DNA of 64,000 nt from Pelomonas sp. V22 (GTDB lineage: Bacteria > Pseudomonadota > Gammaproteobacteria > Burkholderiales > Burkholderiaceae_C), in the NCBI RefSeq assembly GCF_030014915.1, contig NZ_JAGIXS010000008.1, forward strand, positions 62,001-126,000, given 5' to 3'. Position numbers and translations under genes: made by a program. Numbering within the stretch: the first letter of the stretch is position 1; every line of letters starts with the position of its first letter. Below are positions 25,539 to 33,843 of this stretch, in pieces. The notes under the pieces were generated by a model. The model saw only the letters and a list, made by a program, of their open reading frames with translations, searched no databases and had not been told where the DNA came from.

Positions 25539-26444
25539 ATGCCTACGAAGCTGCGCCTGAAGCTCGCCGTGCTGCTGCCCGGCCTGCTCTGCGCGTCGCT
25601 GCTGCAGGCCGCGCCCAAGCCGCCGGCCGAGGGCACGGCCACCTGGTGCAGCTTCGACCTGCCGCCCATGTACATCGTCACCGGCCCCGAGGCCGGCAAG
25701 GGCAGCGTGCAGGAGCATGTGCGCTTCCTGCAAAGCAAGCTGCCGCAGTACGAGCACAAGACCCAGCTCTCCAGCATCCCCCGCCTGATCAAGGACATGC
25801 GCGAACAGCAGTTGGTCTGCGCCGGCATGCAGCGCAATGAGGAGCGCGAGCAGTCCATGCTGTTCTCGCTGCCCTTCTACACCACCCACCCGCCGGCCCT
25901 GATCACGCTGCGCAGCCGCCTCGCGCGCATCAAGCCCTACCTGAATGCCCAGGGCGAGGTACAGCTGGCTGAGCTGATCAACAACGGCGAGCTGAACCTG
26001 GGCCTGACGGCCGGCCGCTCCTATGGCGCCACGCTGGACACCGAGCTGGCCCGCCACCTGAACGACCCGCATGTGCAGGTGCGCACAGTCGCAGAGCGGC
26101 TCTCGGAGGGGCTGGTCAGCATGATGAAGCTGGGCCGGCTGGACTACACCATCGCCTATGAGAGCGAGCGCCGCCTGTTCCTCGAACAGCTGGGCAGCCA
26201 CAGCGGCGACGAGCTGGTGCAACTGCCCATCGCCGGCCTGCCACGCCGGATCCCGATCTACATCGTCGCGCCCAAGACCGAGTGGGGGCAGCGCTTCATC
26301 CAGCACATCAATGCCCTGCTGGTGCGCTACTGGGACGACCCACAGTTCCGCGGCCCCGTGCTGCGCATCAAGGATGAGGCGCAGCGGCAACGGATGCTGA
26401 ACGACCTGCGCGAGCTCAGGCCTGGCAAACGCGCACAGCCTTGA
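25539..26444 (+). CDS. Periplasmic solute-binding-like protein (TIGR02285 type)
   Basis: 301 residues with a signal peptide ending LLQAA. The mature sequence has a two-lobe periplasmic-binding look: WCSFDLPPMYI at the start, a VCAGMQRNEEREQSMLFS segment, the linker GLTAGRSYG and SMMKLGRLDYTIAYESE. This pattern fits the family-3-like proteins annotated TIGR02285, which lack an adjacent ABC permease and have no proven ligand. There is no permease gene here either, so it may have a sensory or scavenging role. It is the last gene of the apt cluster, followed by the regulatory region of the arabinan locus. Confidence 0.7.
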   Translation: MPTKLRLKLAVLLPGLLCASLLQAAPKPPAEGTATWCSFDLPPMYIVTGPEAGKGSVQEHVRFLQSKLPQYEHKTQLSSIPRLIKDMREQQLVCAGMQRNEEREQSMLFSLPFYTTHPPALITLRSRLARIKPYLNAQGEVQLAELINNGELNLGLTAGRSYGATLDTELARHLNDPHVQVRTVAERLSEGLVSMMKLGRLDYTIAYESERRLFLEQLGSHSGDELVQLPIAGLPRRIPIYIVAPKTEWGQRFIQHINALLVRYWDDPQFRGPVLRIKDEAQRQRMLNDLRELRPGKRAQP

Positions 26445-26477
26445 TTGCTGCGCCCCGGGAGGCCCGGCAAAAACCCC

Positions 26478-26487
26478 GGGTATACCC
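26478..26487. promoter_or_regulatory. GGGTATACCC palindrome upstream of the arabinan TonB receptor
   Basis: A perfect ten-base palindrome in the 212-base leader of the TonB receptor gene. GGTATACC is the core of several GntR/FCD operators (for example the UxuR/ExuR type), and the related palindrome CGGGTTAACCCG occurs at 63059-63070 in the other control region of the locus. Confidence 0.45.
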
Positions 26488-26494
26488 AAGGACG

Positions 26495-26514
26495 CGATGC
26501 GAAAACCAGCATCG
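26495..26514. promoter_or_regulatory. Inverted repeat CGATGC/GCATCG upstream of the TonB receptor
   Basis: A six-base perfect inverted repeat around the eight-base loop GAAAACCA. It could be an operator or a short hairpin ending leftward-entering transcription. No T-tract follows. Confidence 0.3.
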
Positions 26515-26532
26515 AGAGGTCCAAAAATGTGA

Positions 26533-26562
26533 TTAGCCCTGGATCAATGGGCTGCCTAGCAT
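26533..26562 (+). promoter_or_regulatory. Candidate promoter of the arabinan TonB receptor
   Basis: A TTAGCC element (26533-26538) and TAGCAT (26557-26562) are separated by 18 bases. The -10-like part is embedded in TGCCTAGCAT, which recurs exactly before the L-arabonate dehydratase gene (30395-30404). The match to the housekeeping consensus is weak, so an activator may be needed. Confidence 0.35.
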
Positions 26563-26656
26563 CCGCTCCCAACAAGAACAAGCGCTGCCCCGGCCTGCCG
26601 CCGACACAGCCAGCTTGCCCCGACGGACTGCCCCCAAAAACGATCCAGGAGACAAG

Positions 26657-29248
26657 ATGAAGAAGACCGCATTCGTGTTGCGCAGCACCGCTGCCGCCGC
26701 CATGACCTTGGGACTTGCGATTGCCGCCAGCGCCCAGGAAGCCAAACCCGCCGAGCCTCAGCAGCTGGAAGGCGTGATCATCACCGGCGCCCGCAAGTCG
26801 GCCGAGAGCGCGCAAATCATCAAGATGAAGTCCGACCAGGTGGTCGACTCCATCGTCGCCGACGACATCGGCAAGTTCCCCGACAAGAACGTGGCCGAGA
26901 TACTCGGCCGTGTCACCGGCGTGCAGATCCAGCGCGGCAACGGCGAAGCCGGCAGCGTGATCGTGCGCGGCCTGGGCGGCATCGTGACCCTCTTGAACGG
27001 CCGCGAGTTCTTCTCCGATTCGGGCCGCAGCCTCTATCTGGCCGATGTGCCGGCCACCATGCTGCAGCGCCTGGACGTCTACAAGACCCAGGGCGCCGAC
27101 CTGCCCGAGGGCGGCACCGCCGGCGTGATCGACGTGCGCACCAACCGGCCCTTCGACTTCAAGGACTCGCAGGTGGTCATCAATGGCCGCCTGGAGCACC
27201 GCGACAAGGCCAAGGCCGACAACCCCGACCTGAGCGGCATGGCCTCGAACCGCTGGAAGACCGACCAGGGCGAGTTCGGCGCGCTGGTGGGCCTGTCGTA
27301 CCAGAAGGGCACGTATCACGACGAGCGCGCCTGGGTCGGCGACCCGGTGACTTTCAACTACGGCGGCAAGAGCATCCTCGGCGCCGATGCCATGGGCCGC
27401 GTGCTCGACCTCGGTGACCGCAAGCGCCTGGCCGGCAACCTGGCCCTGCAGTGGAAGCCGAACGCCGACATGGAGTTCTTCCTGGAAGGCTTTGCCACCA
27501 AGATCGACCACCGCTTCCAGCAGTCCTTCCTGGTGGCCGGCATCCCGGTCTACGAGCCCACGTCGGTGATCACCACCAAGCCGGGCACGAACAATCTCGA
27601 CACGGTCACCAACACCAACTACCCGGGCTGGGGCTTCACCTCGACCCAGGCCAAGCACGACGAAGCCTCGAACAACCAGTTCGCGCTGGGCGGCCACTGG
27701 GATGTGAGCGACCGCCTGCGCGTGAGCAGCGAGCTCGCACACACCAAGAGCCGGATCGACTGGGTCAACCGCATCCTCGACACCGGCTACAGCCCGACCA
27801 ACACCATCGGCAAGGTGCAGGACGGCGGCGGCTACATCGACTACCCGACGCTGGACCTGACCAAGGCCACGAACTTCCGCATCAACGGCGGCGTGGACGT
27901 GCGCGGCGAGCGCAGCGGCGACTCGACCGACTGGCGCGCCGACGCGGTCTATGAAGTGGCCGGCAACAGCTTCTTCAAGGAATTCAGCACCGGCGTGCGC
28001 CTGGCCAAGCGCCATGCCATGGCGGTGAACACCAGCATGCCCTGGACGACCAGCTTCTCGGCCGTGGGCCAGCAGGTGTCGAACTTCCCAGGCATCTATT
28101 CGGTGTCGCCGGCCACCTGGGGCAACTTCGGCGTCAAGCAGTATGTGTACGCCGACCGCGAATGGCTGCTCGACAACGGCGAGGCCTTCCGCAAGATGCT
28201 GACCGGCAGCACGGCGCTGACCGCCTACGACCCGATGACCTTGTTCGACGACGAGGAGAAGACCAGCGCCGTGTACGGCAAGACCAAGTTCGGCTTCAAC
28301 GCGGGCGGCGTGCCCGTCAGCGGCGTGGCCGGCCTGCGCCTGGTGCGCACGCAGCAGCACCTGATGGGCAACTCGCGCAACGCCGCCACCAATGTGATCA
28401 CGCCGGTGGATGTGGACACCTCGCGCAGCGACGCACTGCCGAGCCTGGCGCTGAAGGCCGAATTCAGCCCGAAGCTGATCGGCCGCCTGGTGCTGGGCAA
28501 GGCCATCGAGCGCCCGAACTTCGTCGACTACAACCCGGGCGTCACCTACACGCCGCCCGGCGGTGGCGTGACCTTCGGTAGCGCCTCCGGCGGCAACCCC
28601 AACCTGAAGCCGACCGAATCCAAGAACATCGACGTGGCGCTGGAGTACTACTTTGCCCGTACCGGCTCGCTGACGGCCACCGTCTTCGAGCACAAGTTCA
28701 AGAACCGCGTGGTGATCGACTCCGGCCAGACGACGATCAACGGCGTGCGCTACAACACCAGCCAGCCGATCAACCTGAACAAGGCGAATCTCGGTGGCTA
28801 CGAGCTGAGCTACCGCCAGTTCTACGACTGGCTGCCGGGCATGCTCAGCGGCCTCGGCATGGAAGCCAACTTCACCTACATGAGCGGCAAGCAGACCGAC
28901 AAGAACGGTCTGGAGAGCACCTTCCTCGGCCAGTCGAAGCGGGCCATCAACCTGGTCGCCTTGTACGAGAAGAATGATGTGTATGGCCGCCTGGCCTACA
29001 ACTGGCGCTCGAAGTTCCTGGCCGAGTACCCGTACCGCACCACGGGCCGTGAACTCTGGGTCGCACCGCTGTCCACGCTCGATGCCTCGGCCGGCTACAC
29101 GATCAACAAGAACCTGACCGTCTCGCTGGACGTCACGAACCTGCTGAACCAGGCCTATCACGACTACTTCGACAAGAACCCGGCGATGGTGCGTGACGTG
29201 CGCTACTACGACCGCACCTACGGCATCTCCGTGCGCTGGAAGATGTAA
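26657..29248 (+). CDS. TonB-dependent receptor for arabinan fragments (TIGR01782-like)
   Basis: 863 residues from an ATG with an AGGAGAC ribosome-binding site. It has a signal peptide ending AASAQ, then a plug domain with LEGVIITGARKSAESAQ, DDIGKFPDKNVAEILGRVTGV and IVRGLGG, and a long beta-barrel ending YGISVRWKM. The IGKFPD motif is typical of TonB-Xanth-Caul receptors used for plant oligosaccharides. The barrel spans the outer membrane and uses TonB energy. Substrate is inferred from the neighbours: arabinan or arabino-oligosaccharides. A strong intrinsic terminator lies 34 bases downstream, so most transcripts probably end there and the receptor may be expressed at a different level from the genes that follow. 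Confidence 0.88.
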   Translation: MKKTAFVLRSTAAAAMTLGLAIAASAQEAKPAEPQQLEGVIITGARKSAESAQIIKMKSDQVVDSIVADDIGKFPDKNVAEILGRVTGVQIQRGNGEAGSVIVRGLGGIVTLLNGREFFSDSGRSLYLADVPATMLQRLDVYKTQGADLPEGGTAGVIDVRTNRPFDFKDSQVVINGRLEHRDKAKADNPDLSGMASNRWKTDQGEFGALVGLSYQKGTYHDERAWVGDPVTFNYGGKSILGADAMGRVLDLGDRKRLAGNLALQWKPNADMEFFLEGFATKIDHRFQQSFLVAGIPVYEPTSVITTKPGTNNLDTVTNTNYPGWGFTSTQAKHDEASNNQFALGGHWDVSDRLRVSSELAHTKSRIDWVNRILDTGYSPTNTIGKVQDGGGYIDYPTLDLTKATNFRINGGVDVRGERSGDSTDWRADAVYEVAGNSFFKEFSTGVRLAKRHAMAVNTSMPWTTSFSAVGQQVSNFPGIYSVSPATWGNFGVKQYVYADREWLLDNGEAFRKMLTGSTALTAYDPMTLFDDEEKTSAVYGKTKFGFNAGGVPVSGVAGLRLVRTQQHLMGNSRNAATNVITPVDVDTSRSDALPSLALKAEFSPKLIGRLVLGKAIERPNFVDYNPGVTYTPPGGGVTFGSASGGNPNLKPTESKNIDVALEYYFARTGSLTATVFEHKFKNRVVIDSGQTTINGVRYNTSQPINLNKANLGGYELSYRQFYDWLPGMLSGLGMEANFTYMSGKQTDKNGLESTFLGQSKRAINLVALYEKNDVYGRLAYNWRSKFLAEYPYRTTGRELWVAPLSTLDASAGYTINKNLTVSLDVTNLLNQAYHDYFDKNPAMVRDVRYYDRTYGISVRWKM

Positions 29249-29257
29249 GAGGACTCT

Positions 29258-29278
29258 GGATCGCTGAACTGTCGATCC
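29258..29278 (+). other. Small hairpin before the terminator
   Basis: GGATCG (29258-29263) pairs with CGATCC (29273-29278) immediately before the main terminator hairpin. It may act as an mRNA 3'-end stabiliser or as part of a readthrough switch. Confidence 0.35.
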
Positions 29279-29282
29279 GGCG

Positions 29283-29322
29283 GGGCGTTGCGCGGCGAAA
29301 CCCGGCAACGCCCTTTTTGTTT
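29283..29322 (+). terminator. Intrinsic terminator after the TonB receptor
   Basis: A nine-base perfect stem (GGGCGTTGC, 29283-29291, with GCAACGCCC, 29305-29313) is followed by TTTTTGTTT. It separates the receptor from the downstream GH43 gene, whose start is only 23 bases further on. Confidence 0.85.
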
Positions 29323-29344
29323 CTCCTCTTCCAGAGCTTCTTCG

Positions 29345-30295
29345 ATGAGCCAGCTTCTGAAGCCGCTGATCCTGCAGCGCGCCGACCCGCACATCTCGCG
29401 CCATGCGGATGGCCACTACTACATGACCGCCTCGGTGCCGCAGTACGACCGCATCGAATTGCGTCGTGCATCGACCATCGAAGGCCTGGTTGATGCGCCG
29501 CTGATTGACATCTGGCGCAAGCCCGACACGGGCCCGTACTCCGAGCTGATCTGGGCGCCCGAGCTGCATTTCAATCAGGGCGCCTGGTACGTCTACTTCG
29601 CGGCGGCACCGACCCGCGCGATCAAGGACGGCTTGTTCCAGCACCGCATGTATGCCATCCGCTGCCGCGACGCAGATCCATTGACCGGCCGATGGGAATT
29701 CCTCGGCCAGGTCGACACCGGCATCGATACCTTCTGCCTCGATGCCACCACCTTCACGCAGCGGGGCCAGCTCTACTACCTGTGGGCGCAGAAGGACCCG
29801 GCCATCGCGGGCAACTCCAACCTCTACATCGCGCCCATGAAGACGCCCTGGCAGCTGGCCGGCCCGCCGGTCATGCTCAGCAGGCCGGAGTTCGATTGGG
29901 AATGCCGCGGATTCCTGGTCAACGAAGGGCCCTCCGTCCTGCAAAGCCACGGCAAGGTCTTCATCAGCTACTCGGCCAGCGCGACGGACGAGAGCTACGC
30001 GATGGGCTTGCTGTGGGCCGATGAGGATGCCGACCTGCTCGACCCGAAGCGCTGGCAGAAGTCGCCAACGCCGGTGATGAGCACCTGCCACGAGCACGGC
30101 GTCTACGGCCCCGGTCATAACAGCTTCACCACAGGCGCCAGCGAAGAAGAAGTGCTGCTGGTCTATCACGCCCGCACCTACACCGAGATCGAGGGCGACC
30201 CGCTGTGGAACCCGGACCGGCACACCTTCATCAAGCCGATGCGCTGGAGCGAGGACGGCATGCCGGTGTTTGGCAAGGCCTCGCTGGCCGAGTGA
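29345..30295 (+). CDS. Cytosolic GH43 alpha-L-arabinofuranosidase (exo-1,5-arabinanase-like)
   Basis: 316 residues without a signal peptide, so probably cytosolic. The five-bladed propeller catalytic triad is visible: Asp14 in QRADPHI (general base), Asp133 in CLDATTF (pKa modulator) and Glu194 in LVNEGPS (general acid). The order QRADP, YDRIELRR, IWAPELH, GPGHNSF resembles the GH43 subfamily 26 exo-arabinofuranosidases that trim 1,5-linked arabino-oligosaccharides. It is close to the protein at 54395-55342 along its whole length. It follows a terminator, so expression may need readthrough or a promoter within the receptor gene. The start at 29345 is chosen because the domain begins a few residues after it. 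Confidence 0.88.
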   Translation: MSQLLKPLILQRADPHISRHADGHYYMTASVPQYDRIELRRASTIEGLVDAPLIDIWRKPDTGPYSELIWAPELHFNQGAWYVYFAAAPTRAIKDGLFQHRMYAIRCRDADPLTGRWEFLGQVDTGIDTFCLDATTFTQRGQLYYLWAQKDPAIAGNSNLYIAPMKTPWQLAGPPVMLSRPEFDWECRGFLVNEGPSVLQSHGKVFISYSASATDESYAMGLLWADEDADLLDPKRWQKSPTPVMSTCHEHGVYGPGHNSFTTGASEEEVLLVYHARTYTEIEGDPLWNPDRHTFIKPMRWSEDGMPVFGKASLAE

Positions 30296-30343
30296 ATCGG
30301 GGCCAAACACGCAGCCGATTGAGCGAACAGCGGCCGGTATGTC

Positions 30344-30355
30344 GATAACGATATC
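30344..30355. promoter_or_regulatory. LacI-like operator GATAAC-GATATC
   Basis: An imperfect palindrome with a central CG, typical in shape for LacI-family operators, lies about 90 bases before the dehydratase start. It is flanked on both sides by CGGCCG (30331-30336 and 30359-30364), forming a larger inverted repeat. No LacI gene is present in the window. Confidence 0.35.
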
Positions 30356-30374
30356 AAGCGGCCGCAGGAATTGA

Positions 30375-30404
30375 TTGGATTGCAATTTCGAGCTTGCCTA
30401 GCAT
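30375..30404 (+). promoter_or_regulatory. Candidate promoter of the L-arabonate dehydratase operon
   Basis: TTGGAT (30375-30380) and TAGCAT (30399-30404) are 18 bases apart. Transcription would begin near 30411, which excludes upstream in-frame starts and supports the ATG at 30436. The TGCCTAGCAT context is shared with the receptor promoter at 26553-26562. Confidence 0.4.
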
Positions 30405-30435
30405 GGCCCGAAGGCATCACGAGAGCACCTACCCC

Positions 30436-32193
30436 ATGACGATCAGTGACGACAAGAAGAAGCAGGTCAAGCTGCGCTCCGCCGAGTGGTTCGGCACGCA
30501 GGACAAGAACGGATTCATGTACCGCAGCTGGATGAAGAACCAGGGCATCCCGGACCATGAGTTCCAGGGCAAGCCGGTGATCGGCATCTGCAACACCTGG
30601 TCGGAACTGACCCCCTGCAACGCCCACTTCAGGAAGCTGGCCGAGCATGTGCGGCGCGGCATCATCGAGGCGGGTGGCTTCCCGGTCGAGTTCCCGGTGT
30701 TCTCCAACGGCGAATCCAACCTGCGGCCCTCGGCCATGCTGACGCGCAACCTCGCGAGCATGGACGTGGAGGAGTCGATCCGCGGCAACCCGATGGATGC
30801 CGTGGTGCTGCTGGTCGGCTGCGACAAGACCACGCCTGCCCTCCTGATGGGCGCGGCCAGCGTGGACGTGCCGGCCATCGTCGTCACCGGCGGGCCCATG
30901 CTCAACGGCAAGCTGAAGGGCAAGAACATCGGCTCGGGCACCGTCGTCTGGCAACTGCATGAGCAGGTCAAGGCCGGCGAGATCTCCATGCACGACTTCA
31001 TGGCCGCCGAGGCCGGCCATTCGCGCTCGGCCGGCACCTGCAACACCATGGGCACGGCGTCCACGATGGCCTGCATGGCCGAGGCGTTGGGCACCTCGCT
31101 GCCGCACAACGCGGCCATTCCTGCCGTGGATTCTCGCCGTTATGTGCTGGCGCATCTGTCAGGCATGCGAATCGTCGAGATGGTCTGGGAACAGCTCACG
31201 CTGTCCAAGGTGCTGACCAAAGAGGCCTTCGAGAACGCGATCCGCGTCAACGCGGCCATCGGCGGTTCCACCAATGCCGTGATCCACCTGAAGGCCATTG
31301 CTGGCCGCATCGGCGTGGACCTGGAGCTGGAAGACTGGACCCGCATCGGCAAGGGCACGCCCACGCTCGTCGACCTGCTGCCTTCGGGCCGCTTCCTGAT
31401 GGAAGAGTTCTATTACGCCGGCGGCCTGCCGGCGGTGATCCGCCGCCTGGGCGAGAACAACCTGCTCGTCCACAAGGACGCGCTGACCGTCAACGGCAAG
31501 ACGCTGTGGCAGAACTGCCATGACGCGCCGATCTATGACGACGAGGTGATCCGCCCCATCGAGAAGCCGCTGATCGAAGACGGCGGCATCTGCATCCTGC
31601 GCGGCAACCTGGCGCCCCGCGGCGCCGTGCTCAAGCCCTCGGCCGCCACGCCCGAACTGATGAAGCACCGCGGCCGCGCCGTGGTGTTCGAGGACTTCGA
31701 CCACTACAAGGCGCGCATTGGCGACCCCGATCTCGAGGTCGATGCCGCCTCGGTGCTGGTGATGAAGAACTGCGGCCCCAAGGGCTACCCCGGCATGGCC
31801 GAGGTCGGGAACATGGGTCTGCCGCCCAAGCTGCTGGCGGCCGGCGTGAAGGACATGGTGCGCATCTCCGACGCACGGATGAGCGGAACGGCCTACGGCA
31901 CCGTGGTCTTGCACGTGGCGCCGGAAGCGCGTGCCGGCGGCCCGCTGGCCGTGGTGCAGGACGGCGACTGGATCGAGCTCGACTGCGCCGCCAACCGCCT
32001 GCACCTGGACATCAGCGATGCCGAGATGGAGCGCCGCCTGGCCGAGTGGGAAGCCAGGCAGACCGTCGACCCGATGGATGCCAGCGGCTATCGCCAGCTC
32101 TATGTGAAGCATGTCTTGCAGGCCGATGAAGGCTGCGACTTCGACTTCCTGCGCGGCAAGCGCGGCTCGGCGGTTCCCCGCCACTCCCATTGA
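30436..32193 (+). CDS. L-arabonate dehydratase (IlvD/Edd family)
   Basis: 585 residues. The enzyme removes water from L-arabonate to give L-2-keto-3-deoxyarabonate, the third step of the non-phosphorylative L-arabinose pathway (called AraC in Azospirillum, unrelated to the E. coli regulator). Probable [2Fe-2S] ligands are Cys61 (TPCNAHF), Cys129 (GCDKTTPA) and Cys202 (GTCNTMGTAST). Lys131 is the likely carboxylated lysine, and the SDARMSGTAYG segment contains the catalytic serine. Length matches sugar-acid dehydratases (about 580) rather than IlvD. An upstream in-frame start at 30394 would overlap the predicted -10 element. The aldehyde dehydrogenase for a later step of the same pathway follows after 18 bases. 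Confidence 0.9.
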   Translation: MTISDDKKKQVKLRSAEWFGTQDKNGFMYRSWMKNQGIPDHEFQGKPVIGICNTWSELTPCNAHFRKLAEHVRRGIIEAGGFPVEFPVFSNGESNLRPSAMLTRNLASMDVEESIRGNPMDAVVLLVGCDKTTPALLMGAASVDVPAIVVTGGPMLNGKLKGKNIGSGTVVWQLHEQVKAGEISMHDFMAAEAGHSRSAGTCNTMGTASTMACMAEALGTSLPHNAAIPAVDSRRYVLAHLSGMRIVEMVWEQLTLSKVLTKEAFENAIRVNAAIGGSTNAVIHLKAIAGRIGVDLELEDWTRIGKGTPTLVDLLPSGRFLMEEFYYAGGLPAVIRRLGENNLLVHKDALTVNGKTLWQNCHDAPIYDDEVIRPIEKPLIEDGGICILRGNLAPRGAVLKPSAATPELMKHRGRAVVFEDFDHYKARIGDPDLEVDAASVLVMKNCGPKGYPGMAEVGNMGLPPKLLAAGVKDMVRISDARMSGTAYGTVVLHVAPEARAGGPLAVVQDGDWIELDCAANRLHLDISDAEMERRLAEWEARQTVDPMDASGYRQLYVKHVLQADEGCDFDFLRGKRGSAVPRHSH

Positions 32194-32211
32194 ATTCCTG
32201 AGGATTCCCCA

Positions 32212-33801
32212 GTGAGCAACAGCATCCAGGGCGAAGCCCTGATCGGCGGCCGGGCCGTCATCGGCGCAGGCGCCACCTTCAAGGCCTTCGACCCGAATCT
32301 GGAACTGGCCATCGAGCCGGAGTTCCGTGCGGTCAACGCAGCGCAAGTGGCCGAGGCCTGTGACCTGGCCGGCCAGGCGTTTGATTCCTTCCGTGCGACG
32401 ACCGACGAGCAGCGCGCCGACTTCCTCGAACAGATCGCTGCGCAGATCGGGGCACTGGGCGACGAGCTGATCGTGCGTGCCATGGCCGAGAGCGGCCTGC
32501 CGCGCGCGCGCCTCGAAGGCGAGCGCGGCCGCACCGTCAATCAACTGAAGCTGTTCGCGGAGTTGCTGCGCGAAGGTTCGTGGCAGGACGCGCGCATCGA
32601 CAGCGCCCTGCCGCAACGCCAACCACCGCGGCCCGACTTGCGGCTGCGCTTCATCGGCGTGGGGCCGGTGGCGGTGTTCGGCGCGAGCAATTTCCCCCTG
32701 GCGTTTTCTGTTGCAGGCGGCGACACCGCAGCTGCACTGGCGGCGGGTTGCCCGGTCGTTGTGAAGGCGCATTCGGCGCACCCAGGAACGTCGGAGCTGG
32801 TGGGCCGCGCGGTGGTCGAGGCGGTGCGCCGCTGCGAACTGCATCCCGGCACGTTTGCCCTGCTCAGCGGCAGTGGCCACGGCATCGGCGAGACGCTGGT
32901 CAAGCATCCGGCCATCCAGGCCGTGGGCTTCACCGGCTCGCGCAGCGGCGGCCTCGCGCTGATGGCGGCGGCGGCCTCGCGCCCGCAACCGATTCCGGTC
33001 TATGCGGAGATGAGCAGCATCAACCCGGTCGTGCTCCTGCCCGGCGCCCTGGCCGCGCGCGGTGCCGAGATTGCGGCGGGCTTTGCGACATCGCTGACGA
33101 TGGGCGTGGGCCAGTTCTGCACCAACCCGGGCCTGTTGCTCGGTCTCGCGGGCAAGGAGTTCGATGCGTTTGCCTCCGCTGCAGCCGAGGCGCTGAAGCC
33201 ACTGCCGGCAGCAACGATGCTGACCGCTGGCATCGCCCAGGCCTATCAACGCGGCGAAGACACGCTGGCTTCGCAGGACGCTGTCACTTCGCTCGTGCGA
33301 GGCGAGTCGGCCGGCTGCAAGGGTGCACCGAGCCTGTTCACGGTCAGCGGCGATGCCTTTCTCGCCAACACGCATGCGCTTTCCGCCGAGATCTTCGGCC
33401 CGGCGTCCTTGCTCGTGGCCTGCCGCGACCTCGACCAACTCTTGCAGATCATCGAAGGCCTCGAAGGCCAGCTCACCGCCACCCTGCAATTGCAGGAAGA
33501 CAGCGAGAGCGACCTCGCCGCCGCGCGCCGCCTCTTACCGGCGCTGGAGCGCAAGGTCGGCCGCATCCTCGCCAATGGCTTCCCGACGGGCGTCGAGGTG
33601 TCCACCGCCATGGTCCATGGCGGGCCCTTCCCGGCCACCTCGGACGGCCGCAGCAGCTCGGTGGGCACGGCCGCGATCCAGCGCTTCCTGCGCCCGGTGT
33701 CGTACCAGAACCTGCCGCGCGCGCTGCTGCCGGAGGTGCTGCGCGAGCCGAACGAGCGCGGTGTCTGGCGGCGCCGCGACGGCACGCTGACACGCAACTG
33801 A
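32212..33801 (+). CDS. Alpha-ketoglutarate semialdehyde (2,5-dioxovalerate) dehydrogenase
   Basis: 529 residues from a GTG with TGAGGAT upstream. It oxidises alpha-ketoglutarate semialdehyde to alpha-ketoglutarate with NAD(P), the last step of oxidative L-arabinose catabolism. Aldehyde dehydrogenase residues are present: Asn160 in FGASNFP, the cofactor-binding KAHSAHPGTSELV, Glu266 in VYAEMSSINP and the nucleophile Cys303 in GQFCTNPG. The N-terminus (GEALIGG) and the FCTNPGL motif are typical of the KGSADH group used with sugar-acid dehydratases. It lies 18 bases after the dehydratase gene and 42 bases before the secreted GH51, in the same operon. Confidence 0.9.
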   Translation: MSNSIQGEALIGGRAVIGAGATFKAFDPNLELAIEPEFRAVNAAQVAEACDLAGQAFDSFRATTDEQRADFLEQIAAQIGALGDELIVRAMAESGLPRARLEGERGRTVNQLKLFAELLREGSWQDARIDSALPQRQPPRPDLRLRFIGVGPVAVFGASNFPLAFSVAGGDTAAALAAGCPVVVKAHSAHPGTSELVGRAVVEAVRRCELHPGTFALLSGSGHGIGETLVKHPAIQAVGFTGSRSGGLALMAAAASRPQPIPVYAEMSSINPVVLLPGALAARGAEIAAGFATSLTMGVGQFCTNPGLLLGLAGKEFDAFASAAAEALKPLPAATMLTAGIAQAYQRGEDTLASQDAVTSLVRGESAGCKGAPSLFTVSGDAFLANTHALSAEIFGPASLLVACRDLDQLLQIIEGLEGQLTATLQLQEDSESDLAAARRLLPALERKVGRILANGFPTGVEVSTAMVHGGPFPATSDGRSSSVGTAAIQRFLRPVSYQNLPRALLPEVLREPNERGVWRRRDGTLTRN

Positions 33802-33843
33802 TGCGTTGAGCGGCCTGCACAAGACAACAACGGAGACAAACAA

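Noticed and set aside
26529-26547. TGTGA...ATCA resembling a CRP site
   Set aside because: The half-sites are spaced wrongly for the TGTGA-N6-TCACA consensus and the second half is incomplete.
26327-30385. A 1352-codon open frame on the minus strand
   Set aside because: It is antisense to the TonB receptor and GH43 genes. Long antisense frames are common in high-GC DNA, and its composition is not protein-like.
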